Positions 22,859 through 35,215 of a stretch of DNA of 64,000 nt are shown here, piece by piece. The notes beneath the pieces are model-generated. The model was given only the letters and a program-made list of their open reading frames with translations, had not been told where the DNA came from and ran no database searches. A program made the position numbers and the translations under genes. The DNA is from Straminergon stramineum (Eukaryota > Streptophyta > Bryopsida > Hypnales > Calliergonaceae): the NCBI GenBank assembly GCA_963920665.1, contig OY987268.1:5272501-5336500 (forward strand). Direction: 5' to 3'. Position 1 is the stretch's first letter. Each line of letters starts with the position of its first letter.

Positions 22859-23124
22859 AATTTTGGATTCCAATAATATTACGGGAGAATTACATATGCC
22901 CAATATTTCATTTCAATATTCCAAAATCAAGTCGATTTCACTATTGTATAATGAAATCACCCAGTTTTATCCTTCCAATGATACTACATCATGCTTCTCT
23001 GAGTCAAGGATTTTGTCGGACAATAAAATCTTCTTAGGAGGAAATCCCATTTGCGCAAATCAAAGTCACCAAACAAGAGTATTACAATTGGTATGTCGAT
23101 TCAATGCATCATCCCTTATACTAG
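22859..23124 (+). pseudogene. LRR-RLK exon 11: last LRRs and juxtamembrane region
   Basis: 266 bp coding ILDSNNITGELHMPNISFQY, SKIKSISLLYNEITQFYPSN, and then FLGGNPICANQSHQ, the GNPIC motif that usually closes the LRR domain of plant RLKs. Ends in phase 1 at a GTAATT donor. Confidence 0.85.
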
Positions 23125-23824
23125 GTAATTATTCCAAATTTATTTTTTGAGATATATATTTTCAATTTCACTTCTTTAACTCCTTGAGGATGAAAAGGAT
23201 AGTTCAATTTTACAAAATTGCAAAGATATATTATAAAATACAATCTAGAACAACAATTTAATGATAACTCTCAAACAATTGTTGAAGAACATGATACATA
23301 GATTATATGATTTATATTTGTACAATTGGATCAATACTAAAGAATCAATATATTTTAATAAAATTTGAAGCCATAATTCCTTCTAGAATCATTTGAAAAT
23401 TGAATATTTGTGATTTTCAAAAGAAACTTTTTTCCTTTAAGTTCCAAATATTAAGTTCTAATTATAGTAATTTTTAGTGATTTCTTTTTTCTTTTTTCTT
23501 CAAGTTATTTTTGAAGAGTCATTTTTTGAATTGAAAATGTGATTTTTTAAGGCCAAACCTACAAGTACCCTTCTAAATTATAGAATATTTGTAAAGAAAG
23601 GTCTTTAGAGTCTATACTACACAAATGTTATAGAACTAACACAATAATCTTCCAAAAAATTGATGGATGAAAAAACACATTTTTGTGTGCTTAAGCATTC
23701 ATTTTTTGTTTGAAATTTGAACACCTACTCTTGAAAGGTTTAAACAATATTTATAATTACTATAATTTTTACATTTCTTGTTAGAACATACATTCATCCT
23801 TTCCATATAAAATATTTTATATAG

Positions 23825-24067
23825 TCTATGGATGATGAATGTTTGAATCAAACAACATTTGTAATTGGAATACTTCACAAATTTATCCTCAAACTGTTCT
23901 ATGTGAATTCGCACATGAAGAACTCGTCATTGTCAAGAAGACAAACAAAATTCTTCTACATATCATTGCTCATGTAAGCGGTGTTGTAGTTGTCTTCTTT
24001 ATCATGGGATTCTTTGTGATCCAAAAGCTAAGGAAAAAGATTTCATTGCTTCATAACATCCAAAGTG
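23825..24067 (+). pseudogene. LRR-RLK exon 12: transmembrane segment, two stops
   Basis: After the TATATAG acceptor the frame set by exon 11 reads VYG, then two adjacent TGA codons (23833-23838), then MFESNNICNWNTSQIYP, CEFAHEELVIV, a membrane segment of about 22 residues (IIAHVSGVVVVFFIMGFFVI) and a basic stop-transfer stretch (QKLRKK). Ends in phase 1 before GTAAGT. Confidence 0.75.
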
Positions 24068-24176
24068 GTAAGTTTGATGAAGAATTATATTTGATGTTAT
24101 CAAATGCTTCTATAGTTTTCCTTCAAATAATTTTCAAACATGTGATGTATCTTGAAAAACTTGTTGTATTTTGTAG

Positions 24177-25715
24177 AATTTGATAGAAGGGATGTGAAGC
24201 CTAATATCTATTCATTTAGTGACTTGAAAGTTGCAACTCAAGATTTTCATTGTCGAAACGAATTGGGACGAGGTGGATTTGGTATAGTGTACAAGGTATA
24301 TCTCTAACTTGATTTCAAGATCCTACTATAGGCATATTGATTACTAGTACAACATTTACTTGAGTTCAATTCTATTTTATAGTGTTTCCTAATTTAAAAT
24401 CAATATCCCTTTTTTGTCATCATCCTTGAATATCTACAATTATTCTACAATGATAACAAATAGTTGCATTTTGTGCTAGAGATTAATGTTGAGTTTTGAC
24501 TTTAAAACCTCGTGTTTTCAATTTGGATGCATATCAGGGGGTCCTCTTAGATGGAAGCCATATAGCTGTGAAGAAATTGACCAAATTAAGTATGGAGCAA
24601 GGAATTCAGGATTTCCTTAGTGAGATTATTGTTGTATGCAATATAAAACATCACAACTTGGTGCAACTAAAAGGATGCTGCATAAAAGAAAACCAACGAA
24701 TTTTGGTTCATGAGTTTGTAGAAAATAAGAACCTTGCAAATGCCTTATGGGGAGATTCAAAAAGTTGTAGACATCTTGATTGGCCAACTCAATTCAATAT
24801 CATTTTGGGGGTTGCTCGAGGTTTAGCTTACCTCCATGAGGATGTCCAACCTACCATTGTACATCGAGACATCAAAGGCGAAAATATCCTCCTTGACAAG
24901 CATTGCAATGCCAAAATTGCAGACTTTGGTTTAGCACTCTTTTTTCCATCATTTGATGATGGAGAAACTCACATGAGTGTATCCAAAGTTGCTGGAACCA
25001 AGTAATCCAATATGTTAAACTCATATAGTCAAGGATTGTGTTCTTCCACTATTCATTGCATTATTAAAGGAGTGAAATAAGCCTACTTCTAACCTCATTG
25101 TTTTTGAATTTGTGTAGGGGATACATGGCACCAAAATATTTGCGTTATGGCCAAGTTTCTACAAAACTTCATGTGTTTAGTTTTGGTGTATTGCTATTGG
25201 AGATTGTAAGTGGGCGAAAGAAAATTGATCTCAAGTCACCAATTACAGAACAATATTTGTTGCAATGGGTAAGTAACCAATGTTTATCTTCTCAAAATGT
25301 TGCAAGGTTTAAAAACATGATGAAATTCATGATAGTTAGGTTTTTCATGAAATTCATGACAGTTTTTAGTTATTGATTTGTGTTGATGTGTAGGCTCAAG
25401 AATTGCATTCCAATGACAACTTGCCAAAACTAAAAGATAAATCACTTGAAGAATTGACAATGGTAGAAGGGGCCATGTTCAAGCAAGTTGTGAAAAGTGG
25501 GTTTGCAATGTTTGAACCTTATTGTTGCAAGGCATTTGGCGATGTCTGAAGTTGTCGCCATGCTCATTGGTAACAAAAATGTGGATGATTGGGCTCTGGA
25601 AGACTATCATGAAGGTTCAAGCTCATTACATGATATGGGATCATCTAGTTATCATTTTCAACACCAAACTCTTCTTCACAATGTGTTGCAAAAGATAATA
25701 ACAATTTGCATTTGA
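24177..25715 (+). pseudogene. LRR-RLK exons 13-16: Ser/Thr kinase domain
   Basis: Exon 13 has the glycine loop GRGGFGIVYK. Exon 14 has the ATP-binding lysine (IAVKK), the helix C Glu (FLSEI), the catalytic loop HRDIKGENILL and DFGLA. Exon 15 reads [20 protein letters not shown]: the APE Glu is Lys, and the conserved Asp before VFSFG (subdomain IX) is His. Exon 16 (25394-25715) starts AQELHSNDNLPK, then one extra A in the run near 25491-25494 shifts the frame; the sequence continues in the other frame as VGLQCLNLIVARHLAMSEVV to a TGA at 25713. The subdomain XI motif expected as ARRPAMSEV reads ARHLAMSEV. An A-rich poly(A) signal-like AATAAA lies near 25890. Confidence 0.9.
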
Positions 25716-28700
25716 ATTCTGAGAGTCACACACAATCTCTCCAATTGTGTGAGATTGGATTACTAAGTAGAAGCTCTAGTTAGATGTTTTATGTGGTATT
25801 TTGACTTTAATTGTAGGTACTAGGTGTTATAATTCTAGGTGTTGATTTTTTTTATAGCTCATGCAAGTTTAGAGACCTTATCTTTTAAAGAATAAAAAAT
25901 TCTTATTTAAGATCATTGTATTTTTATGTTCCGCTTCATTTGATCATAGATCTTTCTATCAAAGTACATGTTTCTGTAAATGACAACCTTTTCAATGATT
26001 GTCTAAAATATAATTTTAGATTAAATATCATGGGATAGATTTTCTTTTTCATTATCATTGACTTATTATTTACCATGGGTTGGTGAAGGTATGCACAATT
26101 GTCAATGATTTTTTTGATGGAGTGAGAGATATTGAAATACATAGGAATTATTTGAGCTCTTGCATTAATTGAATGAATTTCTCTATTGTGAATTTTAAGA
26201 ATGAAAATTCAAGGTTTTTACTATCAAAAATTCTTAGTAATTAATTTGGTGGTAGCAAAGATGAATGATAATTGCACATTTGCATATAGTTTCATAATAT
26301 ATTTAATATTTGGACTAGTTCAATTCAAGTATACCATACAACTAAATGCAAAAAGATGGACCAAAAATTCATAAAACAAATGAACAAATGAAAATCTTAA
26401 CAAATGGAAGTTCTATCTAAGATCCATAATATTATATGTAGACTTCTCAAATGAGAAAGGACTTGCAAAAAATAAACTAGGCCATTCGCACATACATACC
26501 ACTCTTGACACTAAATGAGCTTACATCTTTAAGACTAATTATATAACTAGCTTAAAACTCTTTGTCTAGAAGGGTAGGGTCCCATGACCTAAGCACAAAA
26601 AACAACATCCTATGTTGTATTTGATGGAGCCTTTAATTGAACTTATCTATATCGGTTGAAATGAATCATATTGATAATATTGAAAATGATAGTATAAAAC
26701 AAACAATAGAAAAAAAAATGAAAAATAGAGGTTTTTAAATTCCTTTGTGTGTGAAAAGCATCATTTTTCTCTCACCTCACATGAGAGTTTACGTGGGTTA
26801 ATAATAATTTAGAGTCTCTAATCACAAAGCTAAATATGGTATTTTTTTAATGTTATGAAGTGAACCCCTCCTTCCAAATGGAAGGTGAAAACTTCTAATA
26901 CTCTCAAGAATTGTTTTTGTAGATTGTGAGTGCACTATGTTATGGCAAGTTCTTAGTGAACTCCTAAAATTCCACCTTGTTTTGTTGGAAATTAGCCCCT
27001 TAAATTGAAGAATTCGAATTAGTTGGTGCCACTTTATGAAAATTAGTATTTTCTTCAATCTAACTGGTGGATGAATGACCTAAATTGCACATGCATGTGC
27101 TAATTATGTTTCATGTAATTATGACCATTAGGTTGTTAGATTGTGATCTCCCAATGTGGCTTAAAGTTTTTGAAGGGTACAACCTCACTCAACTTTGCAC
27201 TTTGAAAAATCCATATTTCTTCCATTTATGGTTCTGTTTTTGATTGAAAGATGATTTTTTGTAGACATATAAGTCTAGTATGATTCCACCAAAGTTCACA
27301 CAAAGGTCACATGCATTGATTTTTCTATTGAAATATATAATAGAATAAGTCATTGGGTTGAAGGAAAAATTGGATTGCTTATGATTTTGTCATAGAACAA
27401 AAAAATTTCAATTCCATTGATAATAAGGTTTTCAATAGTAAGAATTCCACACCCCATGGAATCATTTTTCTTAAAAAGAATGAAAATCAAGATACAAAAT
27501 GAACTTCTATGTTATTTACAATAGGAGAGGTCTTATGTGCCTACATGTTAAAAAACTTCATATCATTCACCTCACTTCTCAAAAGAGAATCAATTAAAGG
27601 TTTTTGTATATATATATATATATATATATATATGTTTCTATCCAACCATACCTACCCCAAAAAAATTGAAAAGAAAAAATTTTCCAACCCAAACTTGATG
27701 CCCAAGCAAAAAAAACTTATAATTTCTGACTCACAAGTTAGAATTCTATGAAATTTGGGCGCCTATTAGATATGAGTTTATTGAACTTGTCTTAAACAAA
27801 TGACTAAAAATTTCAAAGATTTGAAGTTTGTAAAGCATGTTTAAAAACATGATTGACCCAATTTGGGTTGTATGGAATTTTAGAGGTAAAACAATGAGAA
27901 CCAATAATATTAGGTTGTTGTGGCTACTTTCTTGAAACTTCTATTCATCGAAGCCACATAAAGAGATATTATCCTCTAAGTTAGAAACACCCAAAATTGC
28001 CAAGGATGTCCTATGATGAATGGAATGACAAGACAATTGAGCAATTTAGTAGTTGTTTGGTCTTGGTAAATATGGCAAGATCAATTGCATAGATTAAGCT
28101 CTTTAGTTATCAAGTTGAAGAAAGACTTGATTCCTCCCAAGATCATAGCTTTTGGATTCTTTGATCTCAATTGAGGGGAATTCAAAGCCCTTTATTTGCT
28201 CTAGGTAGTAAAGAGAAGGCTTTTGAAGAATATATGGATGCATATTAAGCATCCCACTAGTCTTGGATTGTTTGGGTTGGTTTTATGTTGGTAAATCTTC
28301 AAGTGGTGTTGGTTCAACTCTCTTTCTTTGTCTTTGAACTCCATTGATTCTTCAATGTAGGTCCCAAAACAAAGAAGCAACAAATTTACAAGTCTCTCAA
28401 AGCAACTTACAATTATATGCCATTGGATCAAAATATTCAAGTGACTATGGAATCTTTCTCCTCCCTCCATGGACATATGTACATGTAGCTATTGTTGTCC
28501 AAACCATCCACAATCCACATTTCTTCTTTTTATAACATTTGCATACAATATTCAATTATCATAGGCTTTGGTGCATTGGAGTTGTCACTTTCATACATTT
28601 AATAGGAATGACATTCATTCACCTAGTGATTTGGGGTGGGTGTCCTTTAATATACACTTACAAAGGCTAACAAGAGCTTGCACCTTGGTTGCATCTACTA

Positions 28701-29229
28701 TCTAAGAGCAATTGTAGTATATGACTATGACTAGAATTTTTAAGTGAAGGTCCATGGACCTTATTTGGTTCCATTGACTTTTTAAAAAGAATTGATCCAA
28801 TGCAAAGCTAGAACTCCAATCCTCAAATGGACTTTTTCACATTATAAAAAAAAGAAAAGTCATTAAAAAATGACTTTTCTTGCCTTTGAAGAAAGGTTCA
28901 ATTCATTGGCATACATAACAATGCTTGAAAAGGTATGACAAGTATGACTTATTGTATTGTGAACCAAGTTGTGAGCTCTTCATTTTTGGCCAACTTGCCA
29001 AATTTGGGAAGGAGAATGGTGGACCTAGAAATATAGGAAGACCAATTATGCTTGCATTAGGGTGTATTTTTTGGAGTTGCCATGTCATTATGGCATTGGC
29101 ATGGTGGTTTCTGGTTGGATTGGGGCTACTCTTACAAGTTGGTTATCCTCCTATAGATTCTTAATTGTACTACAAAAAGATAGACTTTTATAGTGTAAGC
29201 ATAGTTGCTTCTTTTAATTTTTGACTAAA
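25716..29229. other. Intergenic, no gene seen
   Basis: AT-rich sequence downstream of the RLK pseudogene. Contains a (TA)n run at about 27607-27635 and a 13-bp-stem hairpin near 28852-28882 (AAGAAAAGTCATT, short A loop, then its complement). A phrase near 28545-28610 (TTTGCATACAATATTCAA) recurs near 33178. Open frames are short and match no family I know. Confidence 0.45.
27607..27635. repeat. (TA)n microsatellite
   Basis: Uninterrupted TA dinucleotide run of about 29 bases. The open frame across it (27509-27751) includes an IYIYIY stretch from this repeat and is not a gene. Confidence 0.9.
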
Positions 29230-29455
29230 GTTAGACCACCCATAGCCAATCACTTAAGCAATTTTGGGACATATCATGAGCAATATGAGGCAATGCAATT
29301 TTTTGCTATGTAGAAAGATCAGGAAATATGGGAATTGTAATTTTTTCATAACTTTATTTCTCAAACTGAAATGACTAGATGAATTTTGGGAGCCAAAAAG
29401 TTGTGTGAACAAATAGCCAATGTCTAGACTCTTCCAATTCTGATCATTCAAGATC
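29230..29455 (+). mobile_element. Fragment of the hAT-type MITE family
   Basis: Matches the central part of 20883-21456: GACCACCCATAGCCAATCAC against GAACCGCCCATTACCAGCCAC, then CACTTAAGCA(A)TTTTGGG, TTTTTGCTATGTAGA and TAGACTCTTCCA against TAGATTCTTCCA. The terminal repeats are missing, so this is a truncated relic. Confidence 0.6.
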
Positions 29456-31370
29456 TATGTGAGTGTTTTAAACTCCACCCTCCGAGTTAAAACGTGCACA
29501 CAGATTCTAATCGTTTGTTAAATCAATTATTTAGAGTGTTTTCAATCTAAGTTCAATTCACACCTTCCAAACAATGGACATTTTGTTTTTTAATATCCAA
29601 ATTGAACTTAAATCATGTAAATCCTAAACTTTTAAACTATAGTTAACTAAATCAAATACCTAATGAAAAGATGAATTCAAACTAAAATCAATCTATCCTA
29701 AATTGTAGAATGTAATTTGCCCTTTTCAGAACAATAAAGCAAGTTAAATTCTGACTTCCCTAGTAAAAGAAACGAATGAATGAAATATTGACCCCTAAAC
29801 TACATCACAACCTTCATCCACGAATTAAAGATAGTAAAACTAATCAAAATAAATCTCAAATTTAAGGGTTGAGTTATGATTATGTTTGTTACCTAATTCT
29901 AAGCCTAAACCTAATTTGACTAATAATCAAAGAACTTCATCCAAATTAAGATCAAACTTCATCCAACCTTTTCTCAATTAAAATTAAAGTATTTTTTAAA
30001 TGAAAAGAGGTTCAAGAATCTTTACGAGATTTTCTAATTTATTCCTAATTTGAATGATTCCTTAAAAGATTCTTTAGAAATTCTTTTCAATTATCTTCTA
30101 ATCTAATGTAAATCAAACTTTCTATTCTAAAATTATTATTTTTAGGGTTTTATATTTTTTAAATGAAAACTCAGAAATTACCTTCCCAACAAGACAAGAT
30201 ACTAAAAAACTAAATTCCTAACAAAAAAGTTATTAATGAATGAAATTTGTTTTAAAAGTCTAATGAAGTAAATTTCATTCATCAATGACTCTTAGTCTAA
30301 TGAATAATTATAATTTCTAATTAATTTCAAATTTCAAATTCTCTCAAGATTCTAAGATTCTTTTGTTTGATTTTTTTGGATGGAATTATCAATTTTTCAT
30401 CCAAATTTCAAATGAGGTTCATCTAATTGTAATTGGTTAAATTTTGGATTATTTTCTAAATTAAATTTAATTGGAATATTTAAATGTTGCTTTTCCTTTC
30501 TAATTTTCCTAAAGTTTTCTATGGTTTATTCTATCAAGTTTTTTAATCAATTTAGAATTTTAAAAGCAAAATATGAAGAATTTAAACGTACCTTTCCCAT
30601 GAAGGGGTCAATCTACCGTCCTCGAGGATCACAAGATGAATGGTCTTATAATAATCCAATCCCTCGTCCTCCATTTTGCTAATCCATCGCGCAATTTGAA
30701 ATTAATTCTTGTTCGCTGTTGTATTTTTATTTCAATTTTTGCTATTCCTATTAATAGTTATGGAATTTTATTAATTTTGGTTGTATTTAAGATAATTCCT
30801 AATTAATTAGAAATTAATTTAATTCCTCAAAACTTTTAAATCCGCTAAATCAAATCAAATCTAATAAATTCTAATTATTTTCTAATTTTCTAATCATTCA
30901 AAAGATATTAGTTGGCGTTTTGTCTTTATTTATTTGTCTTATTAAGCCTAATAACACAAAACTTAACCAAAGCCTAGCCTTCTAAAGGTTCGTTCCCACC
31001 TAGCCTTATGATGGCAGTAATTCAGTTGAAAATCATCATGCATTCCTACCAAAGTGCTCCACTATCTGCCAAACCTACTTGGCAGCCGAGGTGGCATCGA
31101 CGTGAGAGTGCTCCTACGACCATTTAACACCTCTATGTTGTTGGACCACCACTACATCTGTAGCTCGTAATAACAATTTAAAAATCTTCTAGAAATGAAG
31201 ATTCCATCAGTTGACAGCAGCTCTTACCTATGTGCCAAGTCAAGGGCCCATTACATAAGAACATTGGCAACCCATAGTTGAAATTAGCAAGGACCCAAGT
31301 AGGAAAAATCAAAGAGGTCCACTATTTTCTAGCTCTCACCCCCAACAATTTTGAAAGGCTCCATTTAAGT
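29456..31370. other. AT-rich stretch, no gene seen
   Basis: About 29.5-30.95 kb is rich in repeated TCTAATT/AATTTTCTAA phrases without long open frames. A similar texture occurs at about 34.6-37.0 kb, suggesting both derive from one repeat family, perhaps the non-coding part of a large retroelement. I cannot find long terminal repeats or coding motifs to confirm that. Confidence 0.35.
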
Positions 31371-31379
31371 GAGAGACGG

Positions 31380-31480
31380 AGAAGATGTAGGTAATCTCTT
31401 TATACAAGTGGGGTGATGGGAAGTAAAACAATCCATGTGGGATATATAAATTAGGATTAGTAGATGCTCAATTGCTCATA
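31380..31480 (-). repeat. Dispersed repeat, inverted relative to 38620-38725
   Basis: Reversed, this segment reads CTACTAATCCTAATT, ATATCCCACATGG, TTGTTTTAC and TTGTATAAAGA, matching 38630-38700 (CTACTAATTCTAATT, ATATCCCACATGG, TTGTTTTACC, TTGTATAAAGA). The short motif TATAAAGA with a conserved downstream region resembles part of a retrotransposon LTR promoter, but that is a guess. Confidence 0.6.
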
Positions 31481-32222
31481 CCTAATTAAGTCAAATGCAG
31501 GAATTGTGTTCAATGTAGAACTTCAGACTTCGTTCAGGCATAGTAGAATAACTTTTTCCAAGAAACTTTGAACTAAGAAAAGTTGGGAAATCAAGTTAAC
31601 TTTCATCTCCAAAAATCTGTTTGAGATTCCAATCCTCCAATAAAAAGGTTAGAGACAAAATTCAAAGAAGGGTTGGAAGAAACATTTTCTTTGACTTTGT
31701 GCAACAAGAAGTGAAATACTTTTCATTATTTCATCAACAAAGTGCACTTCTTCGAAATCTTTAATCCTAAAAGAAGAGACTTATGAACAAGGTACTTTGT
31801 CAAAAATGATCTAATATGTTATGAATATTACAATAGTGTAGCGTGAATAACAACATCGAAAAAAAGAAGTTCTCATCGGCACATGTCATGTGTGTAGCCT
31901 GACTTCCCCTTGAACTAGCTTTGTAGATTGACTAAAGTAAGTAGATCCACTATTGAGATTGGAGTTCAATATTATTCCAAGCATTATTTTTAGATCAAAT
32001 TCAATTTTGTTGTATTCTAATGCAGTTTTTATTGCATGGAGTGTACAGTTGGGACTCAAAGTTTTAGAGTTGGATTCGATAGTAACCATTTCATGAATTC
32101 AATGAGCATACTACACATGGCTAAAGGCTCATTATTTGTTTCATTCTACCAAAGGTGCTTTTGGATTTCCATTGGAACCATGTAAGGAAGTAAGACACAT
32201 TAGAATCCCCAAAGACAAGAAT

Positions 32223-32426
32223 CACTACAAGAAAAAGGGGTGTTTTAAGTATAGTCCTAGACATATAGTCCTACAAGTAACGACCTTAAAGGCGTGTTTT
32301 TAGTCAAAATTTACTAGAAATACATGTGTGTTTAGTAAATGTTTACTGAAAACACCCATTTAAGGTCATTACTTATAGGACTATATGTCTAGGACTATAC
32401 TTAAAATACCCCTTTCTCTTGTAGTG
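32223..32426. mobile_element. CACTA-type foldback MITE, 204 bp
   Basis: Starts CACTACAAGAAAAAGGGG and ends with its near complement CTTGTAGTG, flanked by the 3-bp duplication AAT on both sides. The two halves pair along almost the whole length (TATAGTCCTAGACATATAG is exact in both arms). CACTA ends plus a 3-bp target duplication indicate mobilisation by an En/Spm-type transposase. Non-coding. Confidence 0.85.
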
Positions 32427-33433
32427 AATAGTCCCTCCCTCCAATCTACAATGGGAAGCTATATGTTTTTACTTTGACCACCCTATAATGTATCATTTTT
32501 TTTCAAAAAATGAATTGATTGAAATTCATGTGAAATTAATCCTAATTTTTCGTTCTCATGCATACAAAAAATGTGAATCAAATAATTATATCTATGTACA
32601 GTGACCAAACAATCCATAATGGGCTTCTTGCTTCAATTTGAATAATTTTTTTCAAAAATTGTGTTCTCTCCTTCACTACACTAATAATTGTATTCATTGT
32701 CACCACAACAAATAGATTTTCAAATGATATAAATTTCTCCTTTTGACAAATACTTCTGCCAACTATGTTTGGAAGAATTTTTTTCCTTTGAATTATATTG
32801 ATATTTACATTCTTGGTAAAAATATTCATCTTTTGTAGAAAATTACAGCCTTTAGTAAATAGCTAGGTATGGATGACACTAAATATTTTTTTAGTGCATC
32901 ATGGTCCCAATATGGAAATGAAATAAATGGTTTCAAATGTATTGCAAAATCAATTCGTAGTAAGCTTATGGTAAGTTAATGGCATCCAACACATTTGGGG
33001 TGTCCCAAATGTGTGTTTTTCCTCATTGTGGAATGTAACTATAAGCTAGATACCCTATATGCACCACTAACCCAAGACCATCATCACTTAGTGTACATCT
33101 TCAAAATCAATTTGTACCTATGTGGAAGAACAATTTTATAACCTCTATCAAAAAAAGATTTGACCCATCATGACTTTTGCATACAATATTCAAATGTTGC
33201 ATTCTTTGGTGTGTTGGAAGCTCCTTTCACTTGCCAAGAAGAAAATATGAAAATTTGACTCTTCTAATAATAATAGTAATTAGGTAGAGTAGCAAGAAGT
33301 GGTAGTCAAGGAGATACCTACTTTAATCCTTAAAATGCTTGAGGTACTAACATCTCTTGTCAACAAAACTTTGAAGTTAAATATAAAATAATTAAGTTCC
33401 TATTTTTTGTATTTTTATTTTGAAATTATTTTG
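32427..33433. other. Intergenic, no gene seen
   Basis: AT-rich. A small perfect palindrome, ACACATTTGGG around TGT, lies at about 32988-33015. No gene-like frame. Confidence 0.4.
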
Positions 33434-33959
33434 GAGGTTTAGTTTTAGCATCAAAAATCAAATTATAAAAAGGAATCATTATGAATTTTCTATTCAAGAT
33501 TTTGTGCAAGGGTGTCCATTGCAAATCTTCATTTTCTAGTATCAAGGGCTCTCAAAGACACTAGATCTTACAAAAAAATTACATGAAAAATTATTTTAAG
33601 AAAAATAAAAGAACAAATTTTGAGAAGCTATAAATTCATTGGGATTATGCATGTTTTGCCCTTTAACCCTCATATTTTTTTAGTGACCAATTTTTTAGAT
33701 TTGACATGTGAAAAGAGGATTGAAAGACTTCAAATTGGTTTCATAGTTTGAACACCCTCCTCATGATCAAACATTACTATCTTTAAATTCATAAGTGATA
33801 TTGTTAACTTTTATTTTCCCATTTGAAACTTAACATGTTAGGTTTGAATTTGCATGGTTACAATTTTTTTTAATTGATAGAACTTATCAAAATGTTGGCT
33901 TTTAGTTCAATTTAGAGCAAGTTTTAAGAAGTTCAAAAAAGGCCTTGGGCATTGAGGGG
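33434..33959. mobile_element. TTAA-bounded element (family 2), left end truncated
   Basis: The right end is GGCCTTGGGCATTGAGGGG followed by TTAA (33960-33963). The interior matches 13972-14615 from GTTTTAGCATCAA onwards (CAAGATTTTGTGCAAGGGTG, TTTTCTAGTATCAAGGGCT). The CCC left end is missing. Confidence 0.65.
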
Positions 33960-34540
33960 TTAATATGCAATGAAACTTTAGGGGTTTGTCCCAACCCCTT
34001 TTTGAACTTTGTCCCAAACTTTTGATTGGAGGCTTAGAATCTCAAAAAAAATTTGGAGATGAAAGTTACTTCGATATACCAACTTTTTTTAGTTCAAAGT
34101 TTCTTGAAAAAAATTATTCTACTACGCCTACATGAGGTTTAAAGTTCTACATTGCACACAATTCCTGCATTTTAACAATGAGTGGTCAAGCTCTCATCTT
34201 CAAATTGTCCCATATCTTTTGAAGATTCATGATGGATAATGATTTTCATCATAAAAACAATCTCTCCACCCCTTGTTTAGAACACATGTTTAGATATTGA
34301 ATTGTAGTGAAATCTTTTCTAATATGTGGATGCCCACTACAATTCCTTGTCCATAGATTTGGGATTGTGATTTATTTTTAAAATCATTCAAAGTTTGAGA
34401 TTTAGACTATTTAAGGTCATTGGATCAAAATCGGTAATTGGCTTTATGGGGGTACTTGAGGTCCTTCACTATAAGTACCAAGCATGTGGGAACTGCACCT
34501 CAGTAAGAAACTATCACGATGATTTTGAACCTAAATTGCT

Positions 34541-34620
34541 AGAATTTTTTTTTTTTTTTTAAATGACGAAGTTTTATCTTTAAGCTCATGGTGTTTGCAA
34601 ACACCAGGTGGGAGCAGCCT
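34541..34620 (-). repeat. Retroposon tail with poly(T) on plus strand
   Basis: A run of about 17 T is followed by AAATGACGAAGTTTTATC, CTCATGGTGTTTGC and AAACACCAGGTGGGAGCAGC. On the minus strand this is a GC-richer body ending in AAACTTCGTCATTT and poly(A), the usual 3' end of a SINE or LINE. I cannot find the 5' end. Confidence 0.5.
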
Positions 34621-34949
34621 TTAATTCCTATAGGATTCCTAATTGATGACTAACCAACAAATTAATGAATAGTAGAAAGAATAAAATTTCAAATAAAATT
34701 CAAACTATTCATACCTTATTAATTGCTTGGATTCCTTTTGTTCTTCTCCTTCCTTTCTCTTCAATTATCTTCAACTCTTCAACTCTCTCATTTGTTATGT
34801 TGTGTTTTGTGTTTTTAAGAGTTCGGTGAGAGTGATATGAATTAATGTTGTTTCAATGAGTTCTTAAGCTAATTGTTGATAGTGTTAGCACCCACTAAAT
34901 TAATTTTATTCACTTAAAATTTTCAAAACAATTAAAAAAAAACTTACCT

Positions 34950-35215
34950 TAAGTTTGGTGTATCCCCACAGCTTCCAATCGTTGGTCTCATTGCAGACAG
35001 TCGTTGGTTCTTGCATAGATAGTTGCTAACTCCCCTTGCAGTCTCCGGATTGAGCTGGGCTCCCTTTGCAAGCTGGCTTGATTGGCTCCCCTCACAGCGT
35101 TGGCTTACTGGCTCTCTCACAGCGAGGCTGGTAGCATATAACTCCACCTTAGCCCGGCACCCCACCTTGGCCGGCACACCGCCTTGGCACCTCGGATGAG
35201 CCTCCCATATGGTCT
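34950..35215. other. GC-rich island in AT-rich surroundings
   Basis: About 260 bases with repeated CTTGGC/TTGGCT, CTCACAGCG and GGCACACC phrases, clearly richer in G and C than the flanks. The minus-strand frame 35177-34944 has no known domain. It may be part of a retroelement. Confidence 0.35.

Larger units (their letters stand above)
12042..25715 (+). pseudogene. LRR receptor-like kinase pseudogene, 16 exons
   Basis: A receptor kinase of this type would sit in the plasma membrane, with an extracellular LRR domain and a cytoplasmic Ser/Thr kinase; it is most like LRR-VIII-type plant RLKs. Exons inferred from splice sites and phase: 12042-12171, 13553-13766, 15208-15279, 17017-17094, 19281-19379, 21488-21574, 21727-21879, 22097-22165, 22389-22490, 22610-22678, 22859-23124, 23825-24067, 24177-24295, 24538-25001, 25118-25268 and 25394-25715, about 2.64 kb or 880 codons. 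LRR exons are all phase 2 and multiples of three. Lesions: AT instead of GT donors after exons 1 and 9, TAG at 13672, adjacent TGA codons at 23833 and 23836, a one-base insertion near 25494, APE changed to APK, and the subdomain IX Asp changed to His. Introns of 1.4-2.2 kb near the 5' end hold several MITEs. The family call is firm; the exon joins are inference without transcript data. Confidence 0.85.

Noticed and set aside
23839..24183. 114-codon open frame as an independent small membrane protein
   Set aside because: Its first part is exon 12 of the RLK; the frame merely runs on past the GTAAGT donor at 24068 into the intron.
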